A stretch of 64,000 nt of DNA from Deinococcus indicus (GCF_002198095.1 NZ_NHMK01000022.1:110870-174869); one strand, 5' to 3'; positions 26,212 to 36,427 are shown, numbered from the stretch's first letter. The notes: generated from the letters alone by a model not told the origin. Numbers and translations are program-made.

Positions 26212-27476
26212 CGCACGCCCACCTGACCGGATTCCTGCGCCGTCCGGGCCCCCAGGGCGCGCCGGTACGCGGCCAGCAGCGAGGGAATCTGGTGGTGCCA
26301 CGCGAGCCGCTCCCGCATGGCGCGCAGCCCGGCCTCGCCCATCTGCGCGCGGCGCGCCGGGTCGTCCAGCAGGTCCAGGGTCGCCTGGGCCAGCGCGGCG
26401 GGGTCGTTCGGGCGGGCGTACACGGACGCCTCGCCCGCCGAGGCGCGGCCCTCCTTCAGGTCGAACTGCACGATGGGGCGGCCCAGCGCCATGTACTCCA
26501 CGATCTTGTTCATGGAGGACACGTCGTTCAGGGGGTTCAGCGGGTCCGGGTTCACGCACACGTCGCAGGCGCTCAGGCGGGTCAGCAGGTCGTCGTCGGG
26601 AATGCGGCCCGTGAATTCCACCACGTCCTCCAGGTCCAGGTCGCGCGCCAGGGTCTTCAGGTCCTCCAGGCTGGAGCCGCCGCCGATCAGCATGAACCGG
26701 ATGTCCCGGCGGCCCCCGTCCACGATGTGCCGCACGGCGCGCAGCAGCACGTCCACGCCCTCCTGCGGGCCCATGACGCCCAGGTAGCCCACGAGGTGGC
26801 GGAAGCCCGCGCGGTGCGCCTCGCCGCCCGGGCGGTACGCGAAGCGCTCCAGGCTGGGGGCGCTTCGCACCACGAACACCTGCTCGGGCCGGCGGCGGCC
26901 GCGGGTCAGGGCGATCTGCCGGTACGACTCGTTGGTGGAGATCACCACGTCGGCCAGCGCGAACGTGAGCCGCTCGACGAGTTTCAGCGCGTGGTAGCCC
27001 AGGTCGCGCCGCCCGAACTTGGTGACGTACAGTTCCGGGTTCACGTCGTGCTGGTCGAACACGAAGCGGGTGCCGAACAGCGCCCGGAACGGCGCGGCCA
27101 CCAGGAAGATCAGGTCCGGGGGGTTGCAGGCGTGCAGCACGTCGAAGCCCTGCTCGCGCCGCACGCGCCACGCCAGCCGCGTCTCGTGGTACAGCGCCGC
27201 GAGGTACTCGCGCACGAAACCCAGGCCCGCGTTGCTTTCCGGCGGCAGCGGGTGGCGGTAGATCTCGATGCCTTCCAGCGTCTCGCGGGTCGCCTCGAAG
27301 CCCCGGCCGGTGGGGCAGATCACGCTGACGTGGTAGCCGTGGTCGCGCAGCGCGGTCGCCTCCATCCACACGCGGCGGTCGAAGGGGACGGGCAGGTTCT
27401 CCACGACGATCAGCACCCGGCCGGGGCCGTCCCGCCGGGCCGCCCGGCCGCCCGGCCCGCTCAGAAGGCCGCTCAC
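26205..27476 (-). CDS. Glycosyltransferase, GT4 family
   Basis: A 423-aa GT-B glycosyltransferase. The N-terminal half starts VLIVVENLPVPFDRRVWMEA; the C-terminal half has the donor-site region VNPDPLNPLNDVSSMNKIVEYMALG, the EX7E-type motif. The layout resembles WbuB/WcaL-type GT4 enzymes. It adds a sugar to the growing lipid-linked repeat unit; donor and linkage are unknown. The GTG at 27476 overlaps the dehydrogenase stop (GTGA); another GTG directly upstream is equally possible. Confidence 0.85.
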   Translation of the reverse strand: MSGLLSGPGGRAARRDGPGRVLIVVENLPVPFDRRVWMEATALRDHGYHVSVICPTGRGFEATRETLEGIEIYRHPLPPESNAGLGFVREYLAALYHETRLAWRVRREQGFDVLHACNPPDLIFLVAAPFRALFGTRFVFDQHDVNPELYVTKFGRRDLGYHALKLVERLTFALADVVISTNESYRQIALTRGRRRPEQVFVVRSAPSLERFAYRPGGEAHRAGFRHLVGYLGVMGPQEGVDVLLRAVRHIVDGGRRDIRFMLIGGGSSLEDLKTLARDLDLEDVVEFTGRIPDDDLLTRLSACDVCVNPDPLNPLNDVSSMNKIVEYMALGRPIVQFDLKEGRASAGEASVYARPNDPAALAQATLDLLDDPARRAQMGEAGLRAMRERLAWHHQIPSLLAAYRRALGARTAQESGQVGVRW

Positions 27477-28765
27477 CACGCCACGCCCTGCACCCGTACG
27501 TGCGCCGGCACGGCAATGCCCGCCACGTCGAACACCGGCACATCCGGACGCACGCCCTCGAGCAGCCGCGAGAATTCCTTCTGGTTCTGCGTGACCACGA
27601 TGGCCTGCGCGTCGTGGATCAGGCTTTCCGGGTCGTCGGTCAGCAGGCACGACACGTGCGGCAGGCGGCGCTCGATGTACTCGCGGTTGGCGCCCAGCAG
27701 CGTGGCGCTCTGCACGGCGCGGTCCAGGATGCGCACGTCGCAGCCACGCCCGATCAGGCGCTCCACGAGTTCCACGGCCGGACTTTCACGCAGGTCGTCC
27801 GTGCCGGCCTTGAAGGCCAGCCCCAGCACGGTCACGCGGCGCGCGCCGGTGGCGAGGACGGCGTCCGCGACCCGCTCGATCTGCACGTGGTTGCTGCGCG
27901 GCAGCGACGCCAGCAGCGGCACGCTGAGTTCCTCGCGGCGCGCGAGGTGCAGCAGGGCGCTCACGTCCTTGGGCAGGCACGACCCGCCGTACGCGAAGCC
28001 GGGCCGCAGGTACGCCGGAGAGACGTTCAGTTTGGTGTCCTGCACGATCAGGCTCATGACGTCGCGGCCGTCCACGCCCATCTGGCGGGCCAGCAGCCCG
28101 ATCTCGTTGGCGAAGGTGATCTTGACCGCGTGGAAGGCGTTCGCGGTGTACTTGACCATCTCGGCCACGCGGGTCGGGACGACGTGCAGGGGCGCCGGCA
28201 CGTCCGCGTACAGTTCCCGCAGGGCCGCCTCCGCGTGCCGGTCCTCGGTGCCGATGATGGTGTACGCCGGCTGGTCGAAATCGCGGATGGAGCTGCCCTC
28301 GCGCAGGAATTCCGGGTTGAAGGCCACGTGCACGTCCCGGCCCGCCGCGCGGCGCAGGATCTCGCCGCAGGCGTCGGTGGTGCCGGGCAACGCCGTCGAG
28401 CGCAGCACCAGCACGTGCGGCCCGGCCTTGTCCCGCAGCGCCTGACCGATCTGCTCGCACACGCGGTACACGTACGACAGGTCCAGGCCACCGTTCGGGA
28501 GGCTGGGCGTGCCGACCGACACGATGCTCAGGTCCGCGAAGGCCACCGCCTCGGACACGCTGGTCGTGGCGTGGATCCGCCCGGCCTGCACGCCCTGGAG
28601 CAGCAGGTCGTCCAGGCCGGTCTCGATGATCGGGGAGCGGCCGGAGGCGATCATGTCGCATTTCAGGGGATTCACGTCCACGCCCATCAGGTGATGGCCG
28701 CGCTGGGCGAGGCAGGCGGACGTGACGGCACCGACGTATCCGAGACCGAAGACAGCTACGTTCAT
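27473..28765 (-). CDS. Nucleotide-sugar dehydrogenase, probably GDP-mannose 6-dehydrogenase
   Basis: A 430-aa UDP-glucose/GDP-mannose dehydrogenase family enzyme. It has the Rossmann motif GLGYVG at residues 8-13, EFLREG, KYTANAFHAVKITFANE and the catalytic Cys in YGGSCLPKD. The form GSCLPKD, rather than GSCFPKD, is typical of AlgD-type GDP-mannose dehydrogenases. It converts GDP-mannose to GDP-mannuronic acid, or the UDP-sugar equivalent to a uronate. It overlaps the heparinase-like gene upstream by 4 bp (ATGA). Substrate is inferred from motif style. Confidence 0.85.
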   Translation of the reverse strand: MNVAVFGLGYVGAVTSACLAQRGHHLMGVDVNPLKCDMIASGRSPIIETGLDDLLLQGVQAGRIHATTSVSEAVAFADLSIVSVGTPSLPNGGLDLSYVYRVCEQIGQALRDKAGPHVLVLRSTALPGTTDACGEILRRAAGRDVHVAFNPEFLREGSSIRDFDQPAYTIIGTEDRHAEAALRELYADVPAPLHVVPTRVAEMVKYTANAFHAVKITFANEIGLLARQMGVDGRDVMSLIVQDTKLNVSPAYLRPGFAYGGSCLPKDVSALLHLARREELSVPLLASLPRSNHVQIERVADAVLATGARRVTVLGLAFKAGTDDLRESPAVELVERLIGRGCDVRILDRAVQSATLLGANREYIERRLPHVSCLLTDDPESLIHDAQAIVVTQNQKEFSRLLEGVRPDVPVFDVAGIAVPAHVRVQGVAW

Positions 28766-30834
28766 AAGACCTCCAGGGTCGTCACCAGCGTGACGGGCAG
28801 GGTCGCGGTCAGGGCCGCGCGAAAGGTCGGGCTCGGGACTTTCTGGCCGTAGCGGGGCGAGTACCACCCCAGCGGCGTCGCGCCGGACGCCGGATCGTGC
28901 TCGCCCTGCCCGCAGCGGACCTGCAGGCGCGGGTCGAAGGTGACGCGCATGGCCCCGGTCGCCCAGGTCACCCACCACGCGGTTCTCGATTCGGGCTGCA
29001 CCTCGCAGTCCGGGTGCAGGTGCAGGTGCAGCCGCAGGTGGTGGCGGCCCAGGCCCGCGACCTGATCGGTGACGGTCAGGAACGGGCCGCGCAGGTCCAG
29101 TTCCCGCGTGTGCTCCGGGTGGCCCGGCAGGCGGGTGTAGCCGTCGTGCGAGGCGCGCAGCAGGCCGCCGTCCGGCAGGGGCCGCCACTCGCGCGCGGCG
29201 GCCGAGGCCTTGTAGGACCACAGGAACGCCCCGGCCTGCACGCTCTGGTCCTGCAGGTCGATTTCCAGGGTGTTGTGCGCCGCCGTGCTGCGGAAGTACC
29301 GCCGCCACTCCGGGTCGGCGTGGTAGGCGTACACGCCGGGGTCCACGACCACCGGCTGCGGCCCCACGTCCAGCGTGAAGCCCAGCGCGTCGGCGTGCCC
29401 GTGCCCGGCCAGACTCAGGTACCCCAGCGGCCCCGCGTCGGCCAGCACCCGCAGTTCCCGCGCGCCCTGCCCGGAACGCAGCAGGTACAGGCCGGCGTCC
29501 GGGAAGGCCACGGACGCGGCGGGACCGGCCCCGAAGGGCGGCGCGGGGCGGCGCTCGCCGAGCAGCAGCGCCGCGCTCAGGTGCCCGCCGCCGGGTTCCG
29601 GGACCGGCACGCCCAGCCAGTCGCGCCCGACCCGCAGCAGGCCGTCCACGCGCGGGGACTCGCGGGCTTCGAGTTGCGCGGCGAGGCCCTCGTCGTCGTC
29701 GCCGTAGCGGGGCAGCCGGTCGCCGGGGCCGCGCAGCTGCCCGATCACGCGAATGGCGCGCGCCAGCCGGGACAGGACGGCCGGGTCGAAGGCGTCGCCG
29801 GTCTTCTCGCCCAGCAGCGCGCAGTGCAGCAGCAGTTCCGTGGCGAAGACGTGGTACCCGAAGCCCATCTCGCGGTTCACGCCGCTCTCGAAGAACTGCA
29901 GGGTCGCCTCACGGGTCAGGGCTTCCCTGGCGGCGCGCTGCCAGCGGGCGGATTCCTCGAACACCGGCCAGGTGACGCTCGCCACGTACAGGCCCGTCAG
30001 TTCGCCCAGCAGGTGGTTGTTCGCGGACGACCCGCGCGACTCGAAGCCTTCCAGGAAGGTCTGGTGCTGGTACACGCTGGGCCACAGCGGCGAGTCCGGG
30101 CCGAACCAGCCGCTCCAGTCCGGGTGGGGGCGCAGCAGTTCGTACACCCACGCCCAGGACACCAGCCGCAGGCCGACCTCCAGGCCGCTGGCCCAGTTGA
30201 TGCCCCGCAGCGGCGGATTTTCCAGAATCCAGTCGGCCACGCGCGCCACCGCGCCCGCCGCGTAGCGGTGCTCGCCGGTCAGGGCGTACGCGACGGCCAG
30301 CAGCGTGGTGTGGTGATGGCGGCTCTTCTCCCAGATGGTCTTCACGTCCCCGACCTCGGTGGGGTCGCGGTAGTTCAGGGTGGGGCCGAAGGCGTCCGGG
30401 TCGGCGCGGCGGCCCGTGGCCTCGCAGCGGTGCCAGTCGGTCATGCCGTCCGGGGTGGCGGGCGTGGGGTCCTGCGCGAAGGCGAAGAAACTCCAGCGGC
30501 CCTGCAGGATCAGTTCGGCCTCGCGCAGCGCCGCGCCGACCGCGTCGGGGCCGGCGAGTTCCTGCAGGCGGGCCGGCGAGAGCGGCAGGCCGTAGAACGG
30601 CTCGTGACGCTGCCGTTCAAACAAGGTCCTCACCGGTTCCGGCAGTCCGCGCGCGCGCCACTGCAACTTGGTTCGTTCGACCTGGACCCTCCACAGAACC
30701 TCCCCGACCGACATGGCCCCCAGCCGCCTGAACTTCCAGCGCCACCCCTGCAGTCCGCCGCTGCCCGGATACCCCGGCGCGCGGCCCGCCGCCTGCCGCG
30801 GCGGGGGCCCGGCGGACACGGCGCGGCCGCTCAC
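28762..30834 (-). CDS. Heparinase II/III-family (alginate-lyase-like) protein
   Basis: A 690-aa protein. An alpha/alpha toroid N-terminal half (about 75-400, with NWASGLEVGLRLVSWAWVYE and SSANNHLLGELTGLYV) and a heparinase_II_III C-terminal half (HGHADALGFTLDVG, DPGVYAYHADPEWRRYFRST). In exopolysaccharide loci such proteins cleave uronate-containing chains by beta-elimination. No signal peptide is visible at the N-terminus. The GTG at 30834 overlaps the glycosyltransferase stop (GTGA); a later ATG (MSVGEV) is an alternative start. Confidence 0.85.
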   Translation of the reverse strand: MSGRAVSAGPPPRQAAGRAPGYPGSGGLQGWRWKFRRLGAMSVGEVLWRVQVERTKLQWRARGLPEPVRTLFERQRHEPFYGLPLSPARLQELAGPDAVGAALREAELILQGRWSFFAFAQDPTPATPDGMTDWHRCEATGRRADPDAFGPTLNYRDPTEVGDVKTIWEKSRHHHTTLLAVAYALTGEHRYAAGAVARVADWILENPPLRGINWASGLEVGLRLVSWAWVYELLRPHPDWSGWFGPDSPLWPSVYQHQTFLEGFESRGSSANNHLLGELTGLYVASVTWPVFEESARWQRAAREALTREATLQFFESGVNREMGFGYHVFATELLLHCALLGEKTGDAFDPAVLSRLARAIRVIGQLRGPGDRLPRYGDDDEGLAAQLEARESPRVDGLLRVGRDWLGVPVPEPGGGHLSAALLLGERRPAPPFGAGPAASVAFPDAGLYLLRSGQGARELRVLADAGPLGYLSLAGHGHADALGFTLDVGPQPVVVDPGVYAYHADPEWRRYFRSTAAHNTLEIDLQDQSVQAGAFLWSYKASAAAREWRPLPDGGLLRASHDGYTRLPGHPEHTRELDLRGPFLTVTDQVAGLGRHHLRLHLHLHPDCEVQPESRTAWWVTWATGAMRVTFDPRLQVRCGQGEHDPASGATPLGWYSPRYGQKVPSPTFRAALTATLPVTLVTTLEVL

Positions 30835-31925
30835 GGGCGGCTCCACTGCACCTGCCGGTACAGCTGCACGAAGCGCCGCGCCACCAGGTTCAGGTCGTAC
30901 TCGAATTCCGCCAGGGTCCGGTTGTGCCGCGAGATCAGGTCGTAGCGGGCCGGGCTGGCCAGCAGTTCCTGGACGGCCAGCGCCAGCGCGCCCGGCGATC
31001 TGGGCGGGATCAGGCGCCCGCATTCGCTGGTGATCAGGTCCGTGATGGGTTCGACCGCGCAGGTCACGACCGGCAGGCCCCAGGCGAGCGCCTCGATCAG
31101 CACGATCGGCTGCCCTTCCGGGTAGTACGACGGAAAGACCATCAGCGCGCAGCGGCGCAGCAGCTCGGTTTTCGCCTCGCCGCTGACGTGCCCGTGGAAG
31201 ACCACGCGGTCCGCCACGCCCAGGTCGGCGGCGAGCGCGCGGGCCGGTTCGGCGGCCGGGCCGGTGCCGGCGACGTTCAGGGTCACGCCGGGCAGCGCGG
31301 GCAGGGCGCGCACGGCGTCCAGCAGGCCCTTGGCTTCCAGCAGGCGGCTCATGAACAGCAGTTCGCGGCCCGCCAGCCGCGGCCCGCTCAGGCCGCTCAG
31401 GTTCAGGGCCGGCAGCGTCACCCCGTTCGGCACGCGGTGCAGCCGGTCACGCACCCACGGGTGGCGTTCCAGCAGCGCGCGTTCCTGCAGGCGGTTGATG
31501 ACGACCACGGCGTCCGCGCGGCACAGCTGGCGCACCGCGAGCTGCCCCAGCGGGCCGCGCACGTCGCCGGGCAGCCCGCCGTGGAATTCCACGACGACCG
31601 GCGACCCCTGAAGCCGCGCGGCGAGCATCAGCGCCGCGTCGCGCAGCGCGGCCTTCGGGGTGAACGACGGATTCAGGTGCACCAGCTGCCCGCGCGAGCG
31701 GCGCGCGAAGCCCGGCAGGCTGCCCAGCAGGTGCCCGGCGCCGCGCAGGCGGGCGCCCAGCGTCTCGTCCTCGTCGAGGCCCGCGCCGACATGCACCTGC
31801 TGCACCGTCAGGCCCAGGGTCGCCAGCGCGCCGTGCAGCGCCCCGCAGTGGGCGACCACGCCGCCCCCCACGCGCGGGTGGGGTCCGGACAGCAGCAGCG
31901 GAATCGGGGGGGCGGCCGTCCTCAC
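30831..31925 (-). CDS. Glycosyltransferase, GT4 family
   Basis: A 364-aa GT-B enzyme: VGGGVVAHCGALHGAL near the N-terminus, VPNGVTLP and FMSRLLEAKGLLDAV in the middle, and the donor-site motif YYPEGQPIVLIEALAWGLPVV. It transfers a sugar in assembly of the repeat unit; specificity is unknown. The GTG at 31925 overlaps the stop of the asparagine-synthase-like gene (GTGA). Confidence 0.87.
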   Translation of the reverse strand: MRTAAPPIPLLLSGPHPRVGGGVVAHCGALHGALATLGLTVQQVHVGAGLDEDETLGARLRGAGHLLGSLPGFARRSRGQLVHLNPSFTPKAALRDAALMLAARLQGSPVVVEFHGGLPGDVRGPLGQLAVRQLCRADAVVVINRLQERALLERHPWVRDRLHRVPNGVTLPALNLSGLSGPRLAGRELLFMSRLLEAKGLLDAVRALPALPGVTLNVAGTGPAAEPARALAADLGVADRVVFHGHVSGEAKTELLRRCALMVFPSYYPEGQPIVLIEALAWGLPVVTCAVEPITDLITSECGRLIPPRSPGALALAVQELLASPARYDLISRHNRTLAEFEYDLNLVARRFVQLYRQVQWSRP

Positions 31926-33796
31926 GCCACGACCGCCCCGGCCCGCACGGCCTGCAGCCACAGTTCGAGGTTCACGGCCGTCCAGGCCAGTTTCGCGCCG
32001 CCGGTGGTGCCCAGCGCCTGCGGGCGCAGCATGCCGCTCAGTTCACCCCGGTCCATCAGGCTGCTCAGCTGCGCGGACGGCGAGAGCAGCAGGTCGTGCG
32101 TCATGGAGCGCAGCGCCGCGTCCGTGGTCAGCCACTCGCCCAGCGGCAACCGGAACCCGCTCTTGGGCCGTTCGAGCACCTCGCGCGGCAGGGCCGGGCC
32201 GAACGCGGAGCGCAGCGGCAGTTTCCCGCGCGCGCGGGACACCTTCAGGTGGCGCGGCAGGGCCACCGCCCAGGGCGTCAGTTCGCGGTCCAGCAGCGGC
32301 ACGCGCTGCTCGATGGACGCCTGCATGGTCGTGTAGTCCCCGCGGTGCAGCAGGTTGTTCGGCAGCCACGCCTCCAGGTCCAGCACCTGCATGCGTTGCA
32401 GGTCGCTCCAGGCGGCCGGGTACGCGGCCACGCGGTCCTCGACCCACTGGCGGGCGCGTTCCGGGCGCGCGCCGGCCATCAGCAGGCCGCTGAGCAGCGT
32501 GGGCGGCGCGTCGTTGTTGGCGAACCAGCGCATCCAGCGGGCGGCGGCGTGCCGCTCACTCAGGGCGTCGGCGGCGATGCCGAGGCGGCCGGCGCGGCCC
32601 AGCCCCAGGCGGCGGCCCAGGCGCATGGCCGGTCCCAGCGGCCCCGCCATGCCGTCGGCGAGGTACTTGGGGTACCCGGCGAACGATTCGTCGCCGCCCT
32701 CGCCGGACAGCACGACCTTCACGTCCTGCGCGGCCCGCAGCGAGAGTTTCAGCATGGCGACGTCCGCCGGTTCCGAGAAGGGTCCGTTCAGGGTGCCGGA
32801 CAGGCGCGGCGCCAGGGTCAGGAAATCCGCCGCGCCCACCGTGACCGGGTGCAGGTTCAGGCCCAGGTGCCGCGCCACGAGCTGCGCGTACGGCAGTTCG
32901 CTGCGTTCGCTGCCGGCCGATTCGAACCCGACCGCGTAGGCGTTCAGGGGCGGGCCGTCCGGGCGGGCCAGCAGGCTGGCGACCACGCTGGAATCCAGGC
33001 CGCCGCTCAGGAAGCAGCCCAGCGGCACGTCCGCCAGGGTGTGGTGGTCCACGCTGTCACGCACGCGCTCCCGCACGTCCTGCACGCCGGGAAGCTGCGC
33101 GGCCTGCGCGGCGCGGCAGCGTTCGACCTCGGCGCTCACGCTGCCGAAACGCACGTGGAACACGGCGCTGGCCTGCGCGGCCACGACCAGCGCCGTGCCG
33201 GGTTCCAGGCGCTGCACGCCCTCGTACAGCGTGTCCAGCCCGAAGGCGTGCCGGTAGGTCAGGGTCTCCAGGACCGACGTGAAGTCCGGGCGGGCCTCCA
33301 TGCCGGGCAGCGTGAACAGCGCCCCCAGTTCCGACGAGAATCCCACCGCGCCGTCCCGCGAACGCGACCAGAACAGCGGCTTGATGCCGAACGGGTCGCG
33401 GGCCAGGACCGTGTGGCCGCTGCGCGCGTCGAACAGCGCCAGGGCGAACATGCCGCGCAGCCGCCCGAAGCCCTCCACGCCCCACGCGAGGTAGGCGTTC
33501 AGGATGACCTCGGTGTCCGAACGGGTCGCGAAGCGGTGCCCGCGCGCCTCGAGTTCGGCGCGCAGTTCGAGGTGGTTGTAGATCTCGCCGTTGAAGACGG
33601 TCGTGACCAGTCCGTCCACGTCGCTCATGGGCTGCGCGCCGCTGGACAGGTCGATGATGCTCAGGCGCGCGTGCCCCAGCCGGGCGCTGCCCAGCGTGAC
33701 GCTCGACTGCCGGTCCGGTCCGCGGTGCCGGATGGACCCCAGGTCCAGCGCCTGCCCGGACGGGGTGTCAGAGATGAGTCCAAGAATGCCGCACAT
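31922..33796 (-). CDS. Asparagine-synthase-like glutamine amidotransferase
   Basis: A 624-aa protein starting MCGILG, so Cys2 can serve as the nucleophile of a class II glutaminase domain. The synthetase domain has the PP-motif FLSGGLDSS. This is the layout of AsnB. Inside polysaccharide clusters such enzymes (for example WbpS) can amidate uronic acids of the repeat unit rather than aspartate. The neighbouring GDP-mannose-dehydrogenase-like gene fits that, but it is inference. A strong ribosome site (GGGAGGTGAAC) supports the start; the upstream glycosyltransferase gene overlaps it by 29 bp. Confidence 0.88.
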   Translation of the reverse strand: MCGILGLISDTPSGQALDLGSIRHRGPDRQSSVTLGSARLGHARLSIIDLSSGAQPMSDVDGLVTTVFNGEIYNHLELRAELEARGHRFATRSDTEVILNAYLAWGVEGFGRLRGMFALALFDARSGHTVLARDPFGIKPLFWSRSRDGAVGFSSELGALFTLPGMEARPDFTSVLETLTYRHAFGLDTLYEGVQRLEPGTALVVAAQASAVFHVRFGSVSAEVERCRAAQAAQLPGVQDVRERVRDSVDHHTLADVPLGCFLSGGLDSSVVASLLARPDGPPLNAYAVGFESAGSERSELPYAQLVARHLGLNLHPVTVGAADFLTLAPRLSGTLNGPFSEPADVAMLKLSLRAAQDVKVVLSGEGGDESFAGYPKYLADGMAGPLGPAMRLGRRLGLGRAGRLGIAADALSERHAAARWMRWFANNDAPPTLLSGLLMAGARPERARQWVEDRVAAYPAAWSDLQRMQVLDLEAWLPNNLLHRGDYTTMQASIEQRVPLLDRELTPWAVALPRHLKVSRARGKLPLRSAFGPALPREVLERPKSGFRLPLGEWLTTDAALRSMTHDLLLSPSAQLSSLMDRGELSGMLRPQALGTTGGAKLAWTAVNLELWLQAVRAGAVVA

Positions 33797-34961
33797 GCTG
33801 TTCACCTCCCTGCCGGCGCCCGGAGGCCGCCGCGTGAAAGACGGCCGCGAACGCCTCGGCCATCCCGCCGACCGTGAAGCGCTGCCGGGCGCGTTCCAGT
33901 CCTGCCGCGCCCATCCGGTCCCGCAGCGCCGGGTCAAGCGCCAGCGCGCGCAGCGCGTCCCCCAGGCCGCGCAGGTCGCCGTCCGGGACGAGCAGGCCGG
34001 TCTCGCCGTTCGTGATCAGTTCGGACGGCCCGTGCCGGATGTCGAAGGACACGGCGGGCAGCCCGCAGGCCATCGCCTCGGCCAGCACGTTCGCGAAGCC
34101 CTCGGCGTACGAGCTGAGCACGAAGACGTCGTGCGCCTGCAAGAACGCCAGCGGGTCCGGCACGAAGCCCACCAGCCGCACCTGCGCGCCCAGGTTCAGC
34201 GCGGCGATGCGGGCCTGCAACGCGGCGCGGTCCGGTCCCTCGCCGGCGATGTCCAGCGTGAACGGCACGTCCTGGCGGCGCAGGTCAGACAGGACGTCCA
34301 GCAGCCGGGCAAAGCCCTTGCCGGCGGTCAGGCGGCCCATCGCGGCGAGGCGGACCGGGCCGGCCGGGGCAGGCGGGCGCGGCGCGGCCGGGAAGCGGGT
34401 GGCGTTGTGGATGACCTGCCCGCGCCGGGCGTCGCCGCCGGCGCGCGTGAAGTCCCGCAGCAACCCCTGTGACGGCACCACCCAGCGGTCCGCCTGCCGG
34501 ATCACGTGCAGGCGCGCCTGCCGCTTGATCAGCCCGGCGTCGTCGCGGTTGCGCAGGGCGTTCTCCTCGTTCGCCACGTGCGCGAAGCCCAGCGTGCGGC
34601 GGTTCAGCGAGGCGACCGCCACGCCCGCGTACCACAGGCGCGAGTACACCACGTCCGGCTGGCTGCGGCCCAGGTGTTCGCGCAGCAGGGTGCGGGCGCG
34701 GGCCACGTTGCGCAGCGCGTGCGCCGCGCCCCGCCCGCCGGCCGCGCGGGGCGCGGCGGCCAGGTCCACGTGGCGCAGTTCCCGCAGGTGCAGGCGGCGG
34801 GTCAGGGTCTCGTCGGGCGGGGCGCTGAGCAGCGTGACCAGTTCGCACTCGACGCCGTACGCGGGCAGGGCGCGCAGCAGTTCGGCCATCTGCACCTCGG
34901 CGCCGCCGCCCGCCAGGACCGGCAGCACGGCCGTGACCCGCAGGGGCCGCCCGCGCGTCAC
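33768..34961 (-). CDS. Glycosyltransferase, GT4 family
   Basis: A 397-aa GT-B enzyme with LPVLAGGGAEVQMAELLRAL at the N-terminus, AMGRLTAGKGFARLLDVL, and a donor-site region SSYAEGFANVLAEAMACGLP. It resembles capsule GT4 enzymes such as EpsF/CapM; the sugar is unknown. The GTG at 34961 overlaps the sugar transferase stop. Its 3' end overlaps the amidotransferase start by 29 bp, so the two are probably translationally coupled. Confidence 0.87.
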   Translation of the reverse strand: MTRGRPLRVTAVLPVLAGGGAEVQMAELLRALPAYGVECELVTLLSAPPDETLTRRLHLRELRHVDLAAAPRAAGGRGAAHALRNVARARTLLREHLGRSQPDVVYSRLWYAGVAVASLNRRTLGFAHVANEENALRNRDDAGLIKRQARLHVIRQADRWVVPSQGLLRDFTRAGGDARRGQVIHNATRFPAAPRPPAPAGPVRLAAMGRLTAGKGFARLLDVLSDLRRQDVPFTLDIAGEGPDRAALQARIAALNLGAQVRLVGFVPDPLAFLQAHDVFVLSSYAEGFANVLAEAMACGLPAVSFDIRHGPSELITNGETGLLVPDGDLRGLGDALRALALDPALRDRMGAAGLERARQRFTVGGMAEAFAAVFHAAASGRRQGGEQHVRHSWTHL

Positions 34962-36373
34962 AGCGCTCCGCGCCGGCGCACGACGACTTCCAGCGTGGCG
35001 ACCAGCAGGGTCAGGTCCAGCCAGGGGCTCCAGCGGCGCACGTACTGCAGGTCCAGCTGCACGCGCTCGTGGAAGCTGGTGCCGCTGCGGCCCGACACCT
35101 GCCACAGACCGGTGATGCCGGGCCGGCAGCTGAGAATCACGTCCGTGTGGGGGTTCATATCGGGCACCTCGCGTTGCAGGTAGGGGCGGGGACCGACGAG
35201 GCTCATCTCACCGGTCAGGACGTTCAGCAGTTGCGGCAGTTCGTCCAGGCTGGTCTGCCGCAGGAAATGGCCGGCGCGGGTCACGCGCGGATCGCTGGGC
35301 AGCTTGTGAAAGCGGGCGTAGTGCGCGCGGGCCTGCGGGTCGCGGGCCAGCAGGTCGGCGAGTTTCTGCTCGCCGTCGCCGTGCATGGTGCGGAACTTCC
35401 AGCAGGTGAAGGGCCGGCCGCGCCAGCCCAGGCGGGTCGCGCCGTACAGGACCGGGCCGCGCGAGTCGAGTGCCACGACCAGCGCCACGATCAGCAGCAG
35501 CGGCGTGAAGAACGGGAACAGCAGCGCGGCGATCACCAGGTCCAGCGCGCGTTTCTGCCGCAGGTCGCCGGGTTCCAGGTGGCGGCGGCGGACTTCCAGC
35601 ACGCTGATGGTGCCCAGCTGGTGCGAACCGGCCCAGCGGGTGTCCGAGGCGGGCTGCGTGACCATCACCAGCACCCGGCGGAAGCGGGCCAGCGGCCCGT
35701 CGAGCAGCCGGTCGCGCAGCGCGAACGGGATGTTCGGCATGGCCAGGATCGCGAGGTTGGCGTCCCCACTGTCCAGCGGGCGGTAGCCGAGGCTCCAGTC
35801 GCGGCGCAGCGTGTCGGTCACGGTCGCGGCGGCCTCGCCGTCCCCGATCACGGCGACGTCCACGCCCCAGCGGTTCGCGGCGTGCAGCAGGGCGCGCACG
35901 CCGCCCTGGGTCAGCAGGACCAGCGGCACGCCCAGCGGCGCGATCAGCAGCAGCGTGACGGCGCCCACCAGGGTCGTGGGGGTGTACTCGACGGCCGCGC
36001 CGATCAGGCTGGGTACGGCCGCGCAGGCGCAGATGACGCTGCGCCGCAGCCGCTCGCTGCTGTCCATGCCGTAACCGGGGTACGAGCGGAAGGTGAGCGA
36101 GGCGACCACCCAGGTGCAGATGAACGCCGTCTGCCAGGCGTGACCGGCGTGCCCGCCCAGCGCGGCCGGCAGGGTCAGGCCCAGCAGCAGCCACAGCGCG
36201 CCGGCGTCCCCGGCGGCCAGAATCACGCCGTTCATGCTGGCCCGGCGGTCCAGGGCGCCGGTGGTGGGCACCCGCGCCCGGACGACCGGGCCGGCCGCCT
36301 CGGCGCCGGCCTCGGCTGCGTTCGGGCCGGGGTGGCGGAGGATCTCGTCTGTTACCGATTGCGTCACAGTCAT
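34958..36373 (-). CDS. Priming polyprenyl-phosphate sugar phosphotransferase (WbaP/CpsE-like)
   Basis: A 471-aa membrane enzyme. About five N-terminal membrane segments and a nucleotide-binding-like region ([15 protein letters not shown]) are followed by a catalytic bacterial sugar transferase domain: [50 protein letters not shown] and [14 protein letters not shown]. It transfers a hexose-1-phosphate to undecaprenyl phosphate and so starts the repeat unit. The ATG at 36373 has GGAGAAGC before it; an ATG 24 bp upstream is possible. Repeat copy C lies between it and the preceding gene. Confidence 0.92.
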   Translation of the reverse strand: MTVTQSVTDEILRHPGPNAAEAGAEAAGPVVRARVPTTGALDRRASMNGVILAAGDAGALWLLLGLTLPAALGGHAGHAWQTAFICTWVVASLTFRSYPGYGMDSSERLRRSVICACAAVPSLIGAAVEYTPTTLVGAVTLLLIAPLGVPLVLLTQGGVRALLHAANRWGVDVAVIGDGEAAATVTDTLRRDWSLGYRPLDSGDANLAILAMPNIPFALRDRLLDGPLARFRRVLVMVTQPASDTRWAGSHQLGTISVLEVRRRHLEPGDLRQKRALDLVIAALLFPFFTPLLLIVALVVALDSRGPVLYGATRLGWRGRPFTCWKFRTMHGDGEQKLADLLARDPQARAHYARFHKLPSDPRVTRAGHFLRQTSLDELPQLLNVLTGEMSLVGPRPYLQREVPDMNPHTDVILSCRPGITGLWQVSGRSGTSFHERVQLDLQYVRRWSPWLDLTLLVATLEVVVRRRGAL

Positions 36374-36427
36374 GCTTCTCCGTCGGTACTGGGTCATGCT
36401 GGGGCGTCGGGGGCCGCCGGGCGGGGG

